From contig CAVZNV010000018.1 of NCBI GenBank assembly GCA_963776735.1, positions 434,001 to 498,000 on the forward strand: a stretch of DNA of 64,000 nucleotides, written 5' to 3'. A program made the translations under genes and the position numbers. The notes under the pieces were generated by a model. That model was not told the DNA's origin and made no database searches. It worked only from the letters and a program-made list of their open reading frames with translations. Below are positions 63,804 to 64,000 of the stretch, piece by piece. Source of the stretch: PALSA-612 sp963776735 (GTDB lineage: Bacteria > Actinomycetota > Thermoleophilia > Gaiellales > Gaiellaceae). How positions within the stretch are numbered: the first letter of the stretch is position 1; the number at the start of each line of letters is the position of its first letter.

Positions 63804-63886
63804 GCTCGCCTCACGTAACCGGGGTCGTCAGCCTTCGGTGGAGCCCGGCTCGGCCGGGCGGGAGCCGAAGGCGGCCGCTGGCGTGA
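63800..63886 (+). CDS. 28-codon frame bridging two glycosyltransferase genes, with hairpin
   Basis: ATG 63800 overlaps the previous stop (ATGA) and its own stop overlaps the next GTG (GTGA). The encoded peptide is SSPHVTGVVSLRWSPARPGG plus a basic end. Inside lies a hairpin, GCCTTCGG (63831-63838) with CCGAAGGC (63865-63872), around CCCGGC/GCCGGG. It may be a translational-coupling bridge, an attenuator leader, or chance. Confidence 0.35.
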   Translation: MSSPHVTGVVSLRWSPARPGGSRRRPLA

Positions 63887-64000
63887 GGATCGGCGTCGAC
63901 GCGACGAGCTGGACGAACCGGCGCGGCTACGGGCGTTTCGCCCGAAATGCCGTCGGGCGGCTGGTCGAGCTGGACCGTGACGCGACCTACGTGCTCGTGA
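63883..64000 (+). CDS. glycosyltransferase family 4-like, 3' end missing
   Basis: The GTG start gives RIGVDATSWTNRRGYGRFAR, then NAVGRLVELDRDATYVLV to the window edge. R-I-G-x-D-A-x-x-x-x-x-x-G-x-G-R-F/Y is the usual opening of GT4 mannosyl/glucosyltransferases. It is the fourth consecutive gene of the glycan cluster; the rest lies beyond the window. Confidence 0.65.
   Translation, partial: MRIGVDATSWTNRRGYGRFARNAVGRLVELDRDATYVLV

Overview
The window is very GC-rich, densely packed bacterial DNA that reads as an actinobacterium, most likely class Thermoleophilia (Gaiellales/Solirubrobacterales-like). I infer this from the gene content: a WhiG/FliA-type sigma factor, an orphan LuxR-type HTH protein, collagen-like secreted proteins with a short Thermoleophilia-style N-terminal anchor, SHOCT-domain proteins, an Flp pilin, an actinobacterial-type PFK, and many starts that look leaderless (a TANNNT box 6-8 nt before ATG/GTG). 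No rRNA operon and no CRISPR array is present.

Layout. 0-11 kb: the end of an FSR-like MFS transporter, an SCP2 protein, an HSL-family esterase, and three leucine-catabolism genes on the minus strand (methylcrotonyl-CoA carboxylase alpha at 2299, a methylglutaconyl-CoA hydratase-like gene at 5078, carboxylase beta at 8937), interleaved with collagen-like secreted proteins and a TolB-like propeller protein. 11-20 kb: cell-envelope and polysaccharide genes (O-antigen ligase-like, LPFTG surface protein, initiating sugar transferase, GT39-type transferase, a large secreted protein). 19-25 kb: a PFK with the residues of PPi-dependent enzymes, small metal-binding and NTF2-like proteins, two tandem PHI-1/exordium-like secreted proteins, LuxR-HTH and RsbW-like proteins. 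26-29.7 kb: a compact operon of PLDc_N/SHOCT membrane protein, YihY/BrkB-like membrane protein, a CYTH-Ppx/GppA fusion and a separate CYTH protein. 30-37 kb: tRNA-Trp, WhiG-like sigma factor, an EF-G paralogue, aldehyde dehydrogenase, RNase HI, tRNA-Gly.

37.07-51.58 kb: a genomic island. The 3' half of tRNA-Gly is repeated exactly (39 nt) at both ends, and an integrase remnant lies beside the right copy. It carries an S66 LD-carboxypeptidase near each end, a flippase, an acyl-CoA synthetase, a thiolase, a nitroreductase, a 468-residue nitroreductase-like protein, an ABC importer of the sulfonate/nitrate/thiamine-precursor type and an amidase. The importer's binding-protein gene and an acetyltransferase gene are frameshifted, so the island appears to be decaying.

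51.6-64 kb: excalibur-domain protein, a GH85-like glycosidase without a signal peptide, a RipA-like NlpC/P60 hydrolase, a beta-helix protein, leuCD, tRNA-Cys, a MarR regulator, an Flp pilin, and the start of a glycan cluster (UDP-galactopyranose-mutase-like flavoprotein, two GT2 enzymes, a GT4 start running off the right edge).

The most interesting signals are the CYTH-Ppx operon, the tRNA-bounded island, a recurring CCC-N-GGG(A/T)GA(T/C)G element upstream of eight mostly surface-related genes, and two genes that seem to start at CTG inside a CTGA stop/start overlap.
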